Notes: generated from the sequence alone by a model not told the origin. A stretch of 64,000 nt of DNA from Planctomycetota bacterium (GCA_016207825.1 JACQZI010000008.1:142152-206151); one strand, 5' to 3'. Numbered from the stretch's first letter, positions 15,543 through 23,646 are shown. Program-made: numbers and translations.

Positions 15543-16010
15543 ATGAAAATTGTAATCATCATGGGTTCAAAAGGGGATTTGGAACATTCGAAAAAGATAG
15601 CCGATTTCGTAAAGAAGTTCGCCATTCAGTGCATCATGAAAATAGCCTCGGCCCATAAAGTGCCTCTTAAAGCGCTGGATATCCTTAAAGAGCATAAAGG
15701 CGAGAACACAGTTTTTATCACGGTTGCCGGTCGCAGCAACGCTTTAAGCGGATTCGTGGATGCCAATACAGCCTCTCCTGTTATTGCCTGTCCCCCTTAC
15801 AGCGATAAATTCGGCGGTGCGGACATCTGGTCAACGCTTAGGATGCCTTCAGGCGTTTGCCCGATGCTGGTCTTGGAGCCCGAAGAAGCCGGCCTGGCCG
15901 CACTTAAAATACTGGCCTCTTCAAACTCGGTGCTTCGTAAAAAGGTATGGGATTACCAGAAATCTCTTAAAGACAAGATAGAAAAAGAAGACAAGGAACT
16001 TGCCAAATGA
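15543..16010 (+). CDS. purE: PurE class II (AIR carboxylase type)
   Basis: 155 aa. IIMGSKGDLEHS, IASAHKVPLKAL and VAGRSNALSGFVDANT-SPVIACPP match the class II PurE pattern known from Treponema denticola and animals, where AIR is carboxylated directly with CO2 without PurK. Class I enzymes read AGGAAHLPG at this place. A strong AAAGGAG ribosome site lies 8 nt upstream. Its stop codon overlaps the ATG of a 26-codon ORF in the hairpin before greA. Confidence 0.9.
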   Translation: MKIVIIMGSKGDLEHSKKIADFVKKFAIQCIMKIASAHKVPLKALDILKEHKGENTVFITVAGRSNALSGFVDANTASPVIACPPYSDKFGGADIWSTLRMPSGVCPMLVLEPEEAGLAALKILASSNSVLRKKVWDYQKSLKDKIEKEDKELAK

Positions 16011-16074
16011 AGTTTCCCGTATTGGACTGCCTCGGCATCCCGAAGCAGATTCATCGTGAGCAAGCTTCATTTGG
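16003..16074. repeat. Hairpin element between purE and greA
   Basis: CCAAATGAAG (16003-16012) and CTTCATTTGG (16065-16074) are perfect inverted 10-bp arms, with a second weak stem (TCGG-catc-CCGA) inside. The left arm contains the purE stop codon and the right arm leads into the greA ribosome site. Confidence 0.6.
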
Positions 16075-16087
16075 GAGAAAGGTTTGA
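16007..16087 (+). CDS. Possible 26-residue small ORF coupled to purE (hypothetical)
   Basis: The ATG overlaps the purE stop (ATGA), and the ORF ends 2 nt before the greA start. It lies wholly across the inverted-repeat element, so it may be incidental. No family is recognised. Confidence 0.2.
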   Translation: MKFPVLDCLGIPKQIHREQASFGRKV

Positions 16088-16089
16088 AT

Positions 16090-16557
16090 ATGGAACGCCT
16101 GCCGATAACGCCCGAAGGTTTTGAGAAACTGCGCGCGAAACTGAAATATCTGGAGGAAGAAGTGCGCTCGGCCGTGGAAAAACGCCTGGGCGAGGCGCGT
16201 GAGCTGGGCGACCTTTCGGAAAACTCGGAGTTTGACAGCGCCCGCGAGGAAATGTGGCGGGTGGACCGCCAGATTGCCGAACTGCGCGACCGCCTGAGCC
16301 GCGCGGAAATAATCAATCTGGCCAAGAGGAAAGCGGACGGCATAGCTTTCGGCTCCAAGGTGAAAATGCGCAATATTGATTCAGGAGACATCCTTGAATA
16401 TACATTGGTGGGAGAGGGCGAGGCCGACCCCTCCGAGGGATTCATCTCTATCATGACCCCGGTCGGCAAGGCATTGCTCGGACACAAGGCCGGCGAGAAA
16501 GTGGATATCAAAGTCCCGGCCGGCACATTGCATTACGAAATTATCAGCATTGAATAA
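16090..16557 (+). CDS. greA: Transcription elongation factor GreA
   Basis: 155 aa. The N-terminal coiled coil (residues 10-75) carries the tip region LGDLSENSEFDSAREE, equivalent to the DLSENAEY acidic tip that stimulates RNA cleavage in the RNA polymerase secondary channel. The C-terminal FKBP-like domain runs from about 80 with GSKVKM...TLVGEGEADPSEG and LGHKAGEKVDIKVPAG. The ATG at 16090 is preferred over the TTG at 16084 because the AGAAAGG ribosome site ends 7 nt before it. Confidence 0.93.
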   Translation: MERLPITPEGFEKLRAKLKYLEEEVRSAVEKRLGEARELGDLSENSEFDSAREEMWRVDRQIAELRDRLSRAEIINLAKRKADGIAFGSKVKMRNIDSGDILEYTLVGEGEADPSEGFISIMTPVGKALLGHKAGEKVDIKVPAGTLHYEIISIE

Positions 16558-16617
16558 AACGCTCTGTTCATTATTCAATTTAGCTATTGAGCTAATGAAC
16601 TATTGAACTAAGTATTC

Positions 16618-17181
16618 ATGGAAATAAAAATCATCCGCAGTCGCCGGCGCCGCCGGACCATCAGCGCGCGCATGGAAGGCGGTGTAATGCTCGTGAGCGC
16701 CCCCCGGCACACGCCCGAGGCGGAATTAAACACGGTCATTGCCAAGTTCCGCAAACGCTTCGAACGGCGTAGCCTCAGGAAAGAGCTTAATCTCAAACAA
16801 AACCTTAACGCGGTCTGCCGCAGGTTTAACGAAGAGTATTTCGATAACCGGATAGATATCAGGTCAATCGAATATTCGACCGAGCAGACAACGAAATGGG
16901 GCGTCTGCAACCACCGGAATAAAACCATCCTCATTTCCCACCGCCTTGCTGCGATGCCCGCCTGGGTCAGGGATTATGTCATCATCCACGAAATGGCCCA
17001 TATTCTTCATCCCAACCACGGCGAACGCTTCTGGCAGCTCGTCAACCGGTATAGACTGGCCGAACGGGCGCGAGGGTATCTCATCGCAAAAGGGTATGAG
17101 GATATTGATAAAGAAGATGAAGGAACAGATAATAAATCAGCCACGGATTTCACAGATGGAAGAGAAGGAAAGGGTATATAA
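16618..17181 (+). CDS. YgjP-like (DUF45/M48-type) metallopeptidase
   Basis: 187 aa. The zinc motif HEMAHILHPNHGERFW (HExxH plus a downstream His) and TTKWGVCNHRNKTILISHRL are characteristic of YgjP-like metal-dependent hydrolases. Residues 1-60 are rich in Arg. The last 16 residues, including SATDFTD, are encoded by the dispersed repeat at 17139-17203 and are not part of the family fold. There is no clear Shine-Dalgarno. The natural substrate is unknown for the family. Confidence 0.85.
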   Translation: MEIKIIRSRRRRRTISARMEGGVMLVSAPRHTPEAELNTVIAKFRKRFERRSLRKELNLKQNLNAVCRRFNEEYFDNRIDIRSIEYSTEQTTKWGVCNHRNKTILISHRLAAMPAWVRDYVIIHEMAHILHPNHGERFWQLVNRYRLAERARGYLIAKGYEDIDKEDEGTDNKSATDFTDGREGKGI

Positions 17182-17203
17182 ATAATGAGTGTAATCTGTG
17201 GCT
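17139..17203. repeat. Dispersed repeat (AGCCACGGATTTCAC type) overlapping the peptidase 3' end
   Basis: AGCCACGGATTTCAC (17139-17153) faces GTGTAATCTGTGGCT (17189-17203) as an imperfect inverted repeat. The same word occurs at 19847-19862, 22615-22636 and 22916-22937. It supplies the peptidase C-terminus and stop codon. Confidence 0.75.
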
Positions 17204-17264
17204 TGATTTGTTTGACAATAGCGGTATCATAAGGTATGTAAGAAAATAAGTGTGCTTTGTAAAC

Positions 17265-17343
17265 TGTCATTCCTGCGAAAGCAGGAATCTATTTCAATGT
17301 TTTATATCTGAGTTACTAGATTCCCGCTTGCGTGGGAATGACA
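17265..17343. repeat. Dispersed palindromic repeat of the TGTCATTCC family
   Basis: TGTCATTCCTGCGAAAGCAG opens the element, and the reverse complement of TGTCATTCCCACGCAAGCGG closes it, giving roughly 26-bp imperfect terminal inverted repeats. Repeats of this kind are scattered through many bacterial genomes. It lies just upstream of the next gene's start. Confidence 0.8.
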
Positions 17344-17352
17344 CCTTAAATA

Positions 17353-17883
17353 ATGCTGACCTTAAAAATACTTCGGAAACTATTCAAAATACTTAACGGC
17401 GATGTCTCTCCTAGGCAGGTTGCCGGCGGGTTTGCCTTCGGCGTCATTCTCGGGCTAACCCCGCTTCTTAACCTTCACAATCTCCTGGTCTTGTTCTTGA
17501 TTTGCATTATCCGCGTTAATGTTTCCTCAGCCATTTTCTCCATGCTGATATTCAAGCTCCTTGCCTTTTTAATCGACCCGCTTTCGCACCAGTTGGGGTA
17601 TCTCTTGCTGGTTGATTTCGGATTCCTTAACTCCTTCTGGACGTTCTTATACAACCTGCCCATCGTTCCCTGGACCAATTTCAATAATACCCTTGTCCTG
17701 GGCAGCCTGGTTATCTCTTTAATCCTGTTCGTTCCCAATCTGGTATTTGTCTCTAAAGGAGTTGTCTCTTATCGCAATAATCTTAAGCCGAAACTGGAAA
17801 AGACAAAGTTCTTCCGGGCGTTGCAGGCAACCAAGATATATACTTGGTATCATAAAATAATTAGTTTTGGAAGTACTGAATAA
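17353..17883 (+). CDS. Membrane protein of the TIGR03546/DUF2062-like type
   Basis: 176 aa with four to five hydrophobic segments. The opening KILRKLFKILNGDVSPRQVAGG leads into FAFGVILGLTPLLNLHNLL, resembling the DUF2062 pattern and the protein family I recall as TIGR03546, whose genes usually neighbour TIGR03545 genes, as seen here. The function is unknown. It is an inner-membrane protein by topology. Confidence 0.65.
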   Translation: MLTLKILRKLFKILNGDVSPRQVAGGFAFGVILGLTPLLNLHNLLVLFLICIIRVNVSSAIFSMLIFKLLAFLIDPLSHQLGYLLLVDFGFLNSFWTFLYNLPIVPWTNFNNTLVLGSLVISLILFVPNLVFVSKGVVSYRNNLKPKLEKTKFFRALQATKIYTWYHKIISFGSTE

Positions 17884-17884
17884 A

Positions 17885-18008
17885 CAAATACTAAATTCTA
17901 AAATTTAAATGCTAAACAAATTCTAAATTATAAATATCAAGAAACGCTGTTTGTAATATATTAATTTAGATATTCGATGTTATTTAGGATTTAGTGTTTC
18001 GGATTTAG
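17885..18008. repeat. AT-rich spacer of reiterated TAAATTCTAAA / TTTAGGATTTAG words
   Basis: The left half repeats AAATTCTAAA-like words and the right half the complementary TTAGGATTTAGTGTTTCGGA type, so the spacer can fold back on itself. Related words occur within glcF. Confidence 0.55.
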
Positions 18009-18054
18009 GATTTTATTATTCCATACGTTAATCTTAAATAGAGAGCAAAGAATT

Positions 18055-19815
18055 ATGCGTTGGAAAGGTATAATTACATTTGCGGTCATTTTGGCGCTGA
18101 TGGCGTTGTTTTCATTCTTCTTCATGGATAACCTGATTAAGTGGGGGATGGAAACCACCGGCACCATGGTTACCGGCGCCAAGACGGAAATCAACAGCCT
18201 TGAATTAAGCTTCGCGAGGCTTTCTTTCTCGCTTAACGGCCTGCAGTCGGCCGACCCGGATAACGAATGGCAGAGCCGCCTTGAGATAAAAGATATCCGC
18301 TTCAAGATGAACTGGCGCCCGCTCCTGGAAGGCAAGGTGGAGATAGAGGAAATGGCCGTGGAAGGCATCCGCTCCGGCACCAAGCGGACGACCTCCGGCA
18401 AACTGCCTGCCAAGGAAATCCCGCCGCCCGACCCGGTGGTTGAAAAGGAAAAAAAGTCGCTCTCCGACCAAACCGAAGATGTCCCCGCCCTTAAAATACT
18501 TAAAGGCGAGCAAAAGGTCAATGTCGATGACGTCGTCAAGCCCAATGAACTGACCGCCCCGGCCGAAATCCAGAAGGCCAATGACGAGCTGGATAAGCGC
18601 CATAAGAATTCAATGGATTTATTGAATAACCTCAATCTCACCCCGCGGATTGATTCCATCAAAAAGCAGATTGAGGATATCAACATCAAGGAAAAAGACC
18701 CGCGCAAGCTGAAAAAGGAGCTGGACAAAGCCAAGGACGTCAAAAAGGATATAGATAAATTAAAGAATGATGTCAAAGTCGCGGAAAACCAGGTGCGTTC
18801 GGATTATGCCTATGTCGATACCGCCATGGCAACGATTGACCAGCTGAAGCAAAAGGATTACGAAGCGGCCTTGAAAACCATCACCGAAGCCAAGGGGATT
18901 ACCGGAGGCGATATCTCCCGCCTGGCTTTGGGCCCGGTCTGGCTCGATAGGGCACAGAGCGCCTTGAAATGGTATAAGATAATAAAGGATTTAATGCCTG
19001 CCGGCGGACCGGTAACCGAAACGCCCAAGGCAAAGGCTTTTACCGGAATGGATATCGCCTTCCCAAAGAAAAAGGGGTATCCGGCATTCCTCTTAAAGAA
19101 GGTTGTCGTGACGACCGGAGAAAAATCATCCGATGAGCTTAAGTTCAGTGGGGTCGTTGAGCATATCTCCTCCGACCAGAACCTTTCCGGCAAGCCAACT
19201 GTTATATCGTTAACCAGCACATCTCCGGTATTTACCCTGGACGGCATGATGAAACATGACGCCACGTCCAGTGAAGACCTGTTCGTATTAAGTATCAAGG
19301 ATTATGATTTAAAGGGATTCTCGCTGGGCGATTCCAAGTTCCTGCCCAAGACCGTTTCCGGCGGCAGGGCGGATATCCACGCGGCTCTGGTGAGCAGTGG
19401 GGGAAAGACCCAAATAAATATCACGATACTGCCGCGCGAGTTAGTATTCGCACCGGAAGATATGGGACAAAGCGAAGCGACCAAGCAGATTGCCGGAGTC
19501 CTTTCTTCGTCCAACGATATCAGGATAGAAGCACTTGTCAGCATAGACGGGGGCAAATTCTCCTGGAAGATAAAATCCAATCTGGATGACAAGATTTCCG
19601 ATGCGGTGAAGAACCTGATTGCCGCAAGGATGGAAGATGCCAAGGCGCAAATCAAGCAGAAGATAGACGCCTCTGTTGACCAGCAGAAACAGGAATTAAT
19701 GAATAAACTCCAATCCAAGCGAGTCGAGTCCGAATCAAAGCTTAAAGAAAAGAACTCATCCCTTGACGGCTTAGACAAGCTGTTTGAATCCAAGACTAAG
19801 GGGTTGGTGAAATAG
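18055..19815 (+). CDS. TIGR03545-like large single-pass protein of unknown function
   Basis: 586 aa. One N-terminal membrane segment (residues 5-25) is followed by an extracytoplasmic portion. Residues 40-100 form an AsmA-like beta-rich stretch (VTGAKTEINSLELSFARLSF), 170-260 is a highly charged coiled coil, 270-310 contains GDISRLALGPVWLDRAQSAL, and a final coiled coil spans 500-580. This layout and pairing with the preceding gene match what I recall of TIGR03545. The AsmA-like N-terminus hints at an envelope or lipid-related role, which is inference. Confidence 0.6.
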   Translation: MRWKGIITFAVILALMALFSFFFMDNLIKWGMETTGTMVTGAKTEINSLELSFARLSFSLNGLQSADPDNEWQSRLEIKDIRFKMNWRPLLEGKVEIEEMAVEGIRSGTKRTTSGKLPAKEIPPPDPVVEKEKKSLSDQTEDVPALKILKGEQKVNVDDVVKPNELTAPAEIQKANDELDKRHKNSMDLLNNLNLTPRIDSIKKQIEDINIKEKDPRKLKKELDKAKDVKKDIDKLKNDVKVAENQVRSDYAYVDTAMATIDQLKQKDYEAALKTITEAKGITGGDISRLALGPVWLDRAQSALKWYKIIKDLMPAGGPVTETPKAKAFTGMDIAFPKKKGYPAFLLKKVVVTTGEKSSDELKFSGVVEHISSDQNLSGKPTVISLTSTSPVFTLDGMMKHDATSSEDLFVLSIKDYDLKGFSLGDSKFLPKTVSGGRADIHAALVSSGGKTQINITILPRELVFAPEDMGQSEATKQIAGVLSSSNDIRIEALVSIDGGKFSWKIKSNLDDKISDAVKNLIAARMEDAKAQIKQKIDASVDQQKQELMNKLQSKRVESESKLKEKNSSLDGLDKLFESKTKGLVK

Positions 19816-19846
19816 ATTAGCCAGTGCGAAGCCTCCCCGTAAGGGG

Positions 19847-19862
19847 ACAGATTACACAGATT
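19847..19862. repeat. Partial copy of the ACAGATTACACAGATT dispersed word
   Basis: A short copy of the repeat seen at 17139 and 22615 lies in the 55-nt spacer before the zinc-ribbon gene. Confidence 0.5.
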
Positions 19863-19870
19863 AATAAATC

Positions 19871-20167
19871 ATGAGTAATAGAACATGGGTTTGTATTGAA
19901 TGCGGTAAATCCTATCGTAGAAACCAAGCTGTGGAATCGGTACAATGTGCGATTTGCCGTAAAAAATGCGAGTATGTGCATTGGAAGATACATATTCCAT
20001 CACCAAAGAAAACAAAAGAATGGCAAAGATTCTGGGCACTTTATAAGAAAGAAAAAAAATTAATTGCTATATGGATAGATGATAAATCCATAAAAGAGAT
20101 TAATCTTAACCTGTTAAACAAAAAAATGATTAAGGGGAAGTATTGTGGTGAGTTGTTTCGCACGTAA
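19871..20167 (+). CDS. Small zinc-ribbon protein, hypothetical
   Basis: 98 aa. Two CxxC knuckles near the N-terminus (CIECGKSY and CAICRKKC) form a probable zinc ribbon. The rest is basic and Lys/Ile-rich with no recognisable domain. The coding sequence is richer in A and T than its neighbours. There is no clear ribosome site. The function is unknown. Confidence 0.5.
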   Translation: MSNRTWVCIECGKSYRRNQAVESVQCAICRKKCEYVHWKIHIPSPKKTKEWQRFWALYKKEKKLIAIWIDDKSIKEINLNLLNKKMIKGKYCGELFRT

Positions 20168-20221
20168 TTCGTAGATTCTATTTTCATTCCCCTAATCCCC
20201 TCCTCCCACTAAAAATTTTCC

Positions 20222-20250
20222 TTGACAGAACGCGGATGGGTTGATATCAT
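20222..20250 (+). promoter_or_regulatory. Consensus promoter abutting the first glycine-rich surface protein gene
   Basis: TTGACA (20222-20227), 17-bp spacer, TATCAT (20245-20250), 6 nt to the ATG at 20257. The predicted transcript is leaderless. Confidence 0.6.
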
Positions 20251-20256
20251 TTTGTC

Positions 20257-21933
20257 ATGATGCGAAACGATAGCGAAGTTACGATTCAAGCGGCGGTCCG
20301 TGGCATATCCCGTCCGAAACGTCAGCGTTTGCTTTTAGTTGCCGGTATTCTCTGCGTCTCTCTCATCTTTGTTTTCCTGTCTTTCGTCTTTCCCGCTTAC
20401 GCCGATAGCTGGTCCCAAACTACTTTTACCAATGGGACGTTTACCAATACGGTGACAACCATCGGCGCGGCTGATGTAGTGCTCGACAATGCCACCGTAA
20501 TAACCTATAACTACACCGGTGGCCAACAGTCCTGGGTCGTGCCGGCCGGTGTTATCTCGATTACCGTGGATGCAAAGGGCGCTCGTGGCGGTTTCGGATG
20601 GCAAGACGACACCTCAGGCGGTAACGGCGCCAGAGTCCAGACGACTATAGCTGTCACGCCCGGGCAGACACTTTATATCTATGTGGGTGGCGCCGGCGCT
20701 GACTGGGATGTCGGAGGCGGCGGTTATAACGGCGGCGGCAGTGGTGGCAGCGGCGGCGGTTTTGGTGGCGGCGGCGGCGGTGCTTCAGATATCCGTCAGG
20801 GCGGAACGGCTTTGGCTAACCGTGTTGTTATTGCCGGCGGCGGCGGCGGAGCCGCTTATCTCAGTAACGGCGGCGCCGGCGGTCAAAACGGCAGCGCCGG
20901 GGAGAGCGGTGGATCCGGTGGCGGCGGCGGCGGAACACAGGCGGCCGGCGGAACTGGCGGTTGGGGTGATGTAAGCGGTAGCGCTGGCGTCCTTGGCGTT
21001 GGCGGTACCGGTGCTAATGACTACATTGGCCAAGGCGACAGCGGCGGCGGCGGAGGCGGCGGCTATTACGGCGGCGGCGGTGGCGGTTTTACCGAGAGTA
21101 GCGGCGGAGGCGGCGGTTCGAGCAAGTCCTCCGGAGCATCCACAACCTTTACATCCGGCTATCAGAACGGCAACGGGCAGGTTATCATCTCTTATGCTCC
21201 TTCTCCCGGCAATTATATTTCTCCAGCGATAGAACCGGCCGGTATTTCTTACTGGGGTGTGCTGACCTACACCAAAACGACGCCGACCAGCACTGTCTTG
21301 ACCGTGGACGTCTTGAAGTCATCCGATAACTCGTTATTGGTGGCGAACGTTGCTTCAGGAACCAATCTTTCCGTGTCGTATCCAGTTACTTTTAGCGGCA
21401 TCACCGGCGTAAAGTTACGGGCGAATCTTTCCTCTTCCGACCCACTGACGACTTCCATGCTTTCCGCTTGGGGATTGGAATATGGGGCGGGTCCGACTGT
21501 TACAACCACCAACTGGACGGATTTAGCCGTAGGCGCGAGTTCGGTTAAAATGGGGCAGTCTATCGCTTATGTTAAATTTGACATGAAGGCGACAGACGGG
21601 ACAATTAAATGGAAAAAGTTCAGGATAAATAAGGGTGTCGGCGCGTATGCAGGCATTGCCTGCCCGGATTCTAAAATAGAAGTCCAGGTCTGGATGGAGA
21701 ATAACAGCAATGGATTCTGGGATAGCGGAGATGCATTTATCAGCAAGGGCGCTTTTACCGGCGGGGTTTGCTATCTCAACATGAAACAATGGGAAGTAAC
21801 AACCGATTTCAGGACTTATTACATTGTATATAAGCTGGCGAATGATATAGGAGGGGGTCAACGCGCTGGCGTGGAGATAGTGGATAACAGCTATCTTGAA
21901 TTCGAGAATGCGACGTGTGTAGGCGTTCCATAA
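20257..21933 (+). CDS. Exported glycine-rich surface protein, paralogue 1
   Basis: 558 aa. An N-terminal signal anchor (residues 20-48) ends at AYA, followed by DSWSQTTFTNGTF, the opening motif shared with the proteins at 32683 and 34774. Residues 90-310 form a glycine-rich domain beginning YNYTGGQQSWVVPAGV, resembling the Gly_rich (PF12810-like) fold seen in secreted proteins. The C-terminal ~140 residues (TTTNWTDL...VKFDMK...IEVQVW...GFWDSGD...FENATCVGVP) are conserved in all three paralogues. No sortase or known secretion tag was recognised. It is probably a cell-surface or matrix protein. Confidence 0.75.
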   Translation: MMRNDSEVTIQAAVRGISRPKRQRLLLVAGILCVSLIFVFLSFVFPAYADSWSQTTFTNGTFTNTVTTIGAADVVLDNATVITYNYTGGQQSWVVPAGVISITVDAKGARGGFGWQDDTSGGNGARVQTTIAVTPGQTLYIYVGGAGADWDVGGGGYNGGGSGGSGGGFGGGGGGASDIRQGGTALANRVVIAGGGGGAAYLSNGGAGGQNGSAGESGGSGGGGGGTQAAGGTGGWGDVSGSAGVLGVGGTGANDYIGQGDSGGGGGGGYYGGGGGGFTESSGGGGGSSKSSGASTTFTSGYQNGNGQVIISYAPSPGNYISPAIEPAGISYWGVLTYTKTTPTSTVLTVDVLKSSDNSLLVANVASGTNLSVSYPVTFSGITGVKLRANLSSSDPLTTSMLSAWGLEYGAGPTVTTTNWTDLAVGASSVKMGQSIAYVKFDMKATDGTIKWKKFRINKGVGAYAGIACPDSKIEVQVWMENNSNGFWDSGDAFISKGAFTGGVCYLNMKQWEVTTDFRTYYIVYKLANDIGGGQRAGVEIVDNSYLEFENATCVGVP

Positions 21934-22072
21934 TGAGTTAGGTTCATTCCGAAAACCCTATTTCCCTTTCCCTAATCCTCTCCTCCAAAAAAACCACTCA
22001 TTTATTTTTCTGTGTTGATGCAAGGTGGACATGCTATTTATCCAAACCCATGGGAGTCGGGACGGCTGGTGT
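21934..22072. other. Intergenic, no gene seen
   Basis: Downstream of the surface-protein gene I see no ORF, RNA motif or convincing terminator. The 22-bp-phased segment begins at its end. Confidence 0.5.
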
Positions 22073-22358
22073 TTATCATGCATACAAGGGAGTATTACAT
22101 ATCCTTGGTGAGACCGTTATGAGCCGTTAATCAGAGTCAGAAGAACCCACTATATAGGCACCTTCGGACGGCCCTAACGCCGTTACTGACCCGGCATCTG
22201 ATTCTCTCCCAGAATACACCTTGGCATTATGAATCAGCGATATAGGCATCGTTACCCCGCCATCTCTGTATCATTTACCGGCCGGAACGTCATTACGCTT
22301 CATTGGCAGCAGTATTTCCAATCCAGCCCGACTTATAGGCTAATAAGCCCTAATGCCA
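22073..22358. repeat. Degenerate 22-bp-phased tandem array
   Basis: Cut every 22 bases from 22073, 13 rows result. Ten begin with T, six with TTA, and several end in GGCA, GTA or TCA (for example TTATGAATCAGCGATATAGG at 22227). Units are far more diverged than in the arrays at 36759 and 58091, but the unit length is the same. It follows paralogue 1 as the 36759 array follows paralogue 3. Confidence 0.4.
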
Positions 22359-22614
22359 CCCACCACCATACCCCTACCCCCCTCTGCCGGTAGTGCAGGC
22401 TAAGAAAAAATCGCTTCCAATATCTTATTCTATAAGGGATTGTGACTTTCTGCTGAAAAATCGTATTTTTCAACTGGACGTTTTCTGTTTTTAACCATAT
22501 CTATAAATGGATAAGTAGGGCAGTTCTCCTAGCCTGTGGAAATCACGGTAATACAGGAATTGGTTTAAGGATTGGCTTGGGGGCGTCCTGATATTATTTC
22601 GGGGCGCCTCTATT
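22359..22614. other. Intergenic, no gene seen; small AT hairpin
   Basis: It starts with a C-rich run. It contains a perfect TGAAAAAT-CGT-ATTTTTCA hairpin at 22454-22472 and nothing else recognisable. Confidence 0.4.
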
Positions 22615-22937
22615 TTAGCCACAGATTACACGGATTTAATAAATTATTTATTTGTAATCAGCATCATCATCAGAATAATAAATCACCGTGGGTATTGACC
22701 CAGGCGCAAGGTTTTGAAAATCTTCTAATAAATGATAATGATTTTCCCCCGGACCTTTTTTGCCAATAGCTGATAAACAACATTCAGATATATACTCTAA
22801 TCCTTTTTATTACCCATAATTAATAGCTCGCCTTTATCAAGTGTGATTTTTAATTTATAGCCTTCCCACATATTTTTCTCCTATTGACTAAACTCAATTT
22901 AACTTAATTCCGTTCAATCCGTGTAATCTGTGGCTAA
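22615..22937. mobile_element. 323-bp element with perfect 22-bp terminal inverted repeats
   Basis: The sequence at 22615-22636 (beginning TTAGCCACAGATTACACG) is the exact reverse complement of 22916-22937. The interior holds a frameshifted small gene (22648-22871, minus). The right terminus overlaps the truB 3' end and supplies its last codons. No transposase is encoded, so this looks like a MITE or cassette-type element. Confidence 0.65.
22648..22871 (-). pseudogene. Small Imm32-like protein gene with one frameshift
   Basis: An ATG at 22871 is preceded by a good GGAGAAA ribosome site and opens MWEGYKLKITLDKGELLIMG, stopping at 22797 after 24 codons. Adding one base in the A-run near 22807-22811 joins it to a second open frame reading ...GLEYISECCLSAIGKKG..., NHYHLL and ending SDDDADYK at 22648, for about 74 aa. 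The pattern ELLIxGxxxGLxxIxxxC...HYHL resembles the small Imm32-type immunity proteins; this is from memory, not a search. It is either a pseudogene or a homopolymer sequencing error. Confidence 0.45.
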
Positions 22938-23603
22938 CAATCGTTTAATAATATCTTCCCTCGTCTTTAACTCTCCCAATTTCACCGCGTCAGCCAATTT
23001 ATAATCGCCGATTCTGGTGCGGGTGAGCTGATGCATTACCCCGCCACAGCCAAGCGCGCGCCCGATATCGTCGCACAAAGACCGGATATACGTTCCGCCG
23101 GAACAGGCGATTTTCAGATAAACATAAGGCAGGTCAAAGCCGGTCATTTCCAGGGACGAGATTTCCACCTCGCGCGCCGCGCGTTCAATGGTCTTGCCTT
23201 GCCGTGCCAGCTCATATAGTTTCTTGCCGTCTTTCTTCAGCGCGGAAAACATCGGCGGGACCTGCTTGATTTTTCCCCTGAAGGCGGGCAGGACCTTTTC
23301 CACTGCCGCACGGGTAATATGTTTGTAGGGCATCTCCTTTAATGGCTTGCCTGTTCTATCCAGCGTGTCCGTGGCGACGCCTAACTGCATGACGGTTTCG
23401 TATTCCTTGTTGGATGCCATGAACTGGATGGACTTGGTCGCCCTGCCGAAGCAGACGACGAGAAGTCCTTTCGCCATAGGGTCAAGCGTGCCGGTATGCC
23501 CGGCCTTCCTGGCGCCAGAGAGCTTCTTCAGCTTATCCACCACGGCGAAAGAGGTCGGGCCGGATTCCTTATAAACCAGTAATATTCCGTTAAGTTCGTT
23601 CAT
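22914..23603 (-). CDS. truB: tRNA pseudouridine(55) synthase TruB
   Basis: 229 aa from the ATG at 23603. Motifs are GILLVYKESGPTSF, KAGHTGTLDPMAKGLL (catalytic Asp in GTLDP), Y-E-T-V-M-QLG, VPPMFSALKKDGKKLYELAR and CSGGTYIRSLCDDIG. It isomerises U55 in the tRNA T-loop. An upstream in-frame ATG would add 52 residues absent from the family and would run over the divergent promoter, so the shorter start is chosen. The last residues, ATDYTD, come from the inverted-repeat terminus of the adjacent element, which also gives the stop codon. Confidence 0.92.
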   Translation of the reverse strand: MNELNGILLVYKESGPTSFAVVDKLKKLSGARKAGHTGTLDPMAKGLLVVCFGRATKSIQFMASNKEYETVMQLGVATDTLDRTGKPLKEMPYKHITRAAVEKVLPAFRGKIKQVPPMFSALKKDGKKLYELARQGKTIERAAREVEISSLEMTGFDLPYVYLKIACSGGTYIRSLCDDIGRALGCGGVMHQLTRTRIGDYKLADAVKLGELKTREDIIKRLLATDYTD

Positions 23604-23611
23604 ATAATCTA

Positions 23612-23639
23612 TTGACACCGCAAGCTTATTCAGTATAAT
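23612..23639 (+). promoter_or_regulatory. Consensus promoter leading directly into a 12-codon upstream ORF
   Basis: TTGACA (23612-23617), 16-bp spacer, perfect TATAAT (23634-23639), 7 nt to an ATG at 23647. Confidence 0.6.
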
Positions 23640-23646
23640 AAAGATA

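Noticed and set aside
22572-22769. 65-aa plus-strand ORF in the truB intergenic region
   Set aside because: It overlaps the inverted-repeat terminus and runs opposite the better-supported frameshifted gene.
22797-22871. Programmed -1 frameshift in the small Imm32-like gene
   Set aside because: The site reads T-AAA-AAG, not an A-AAA-AAG slippery heptamer; a single-base indel explains it better.
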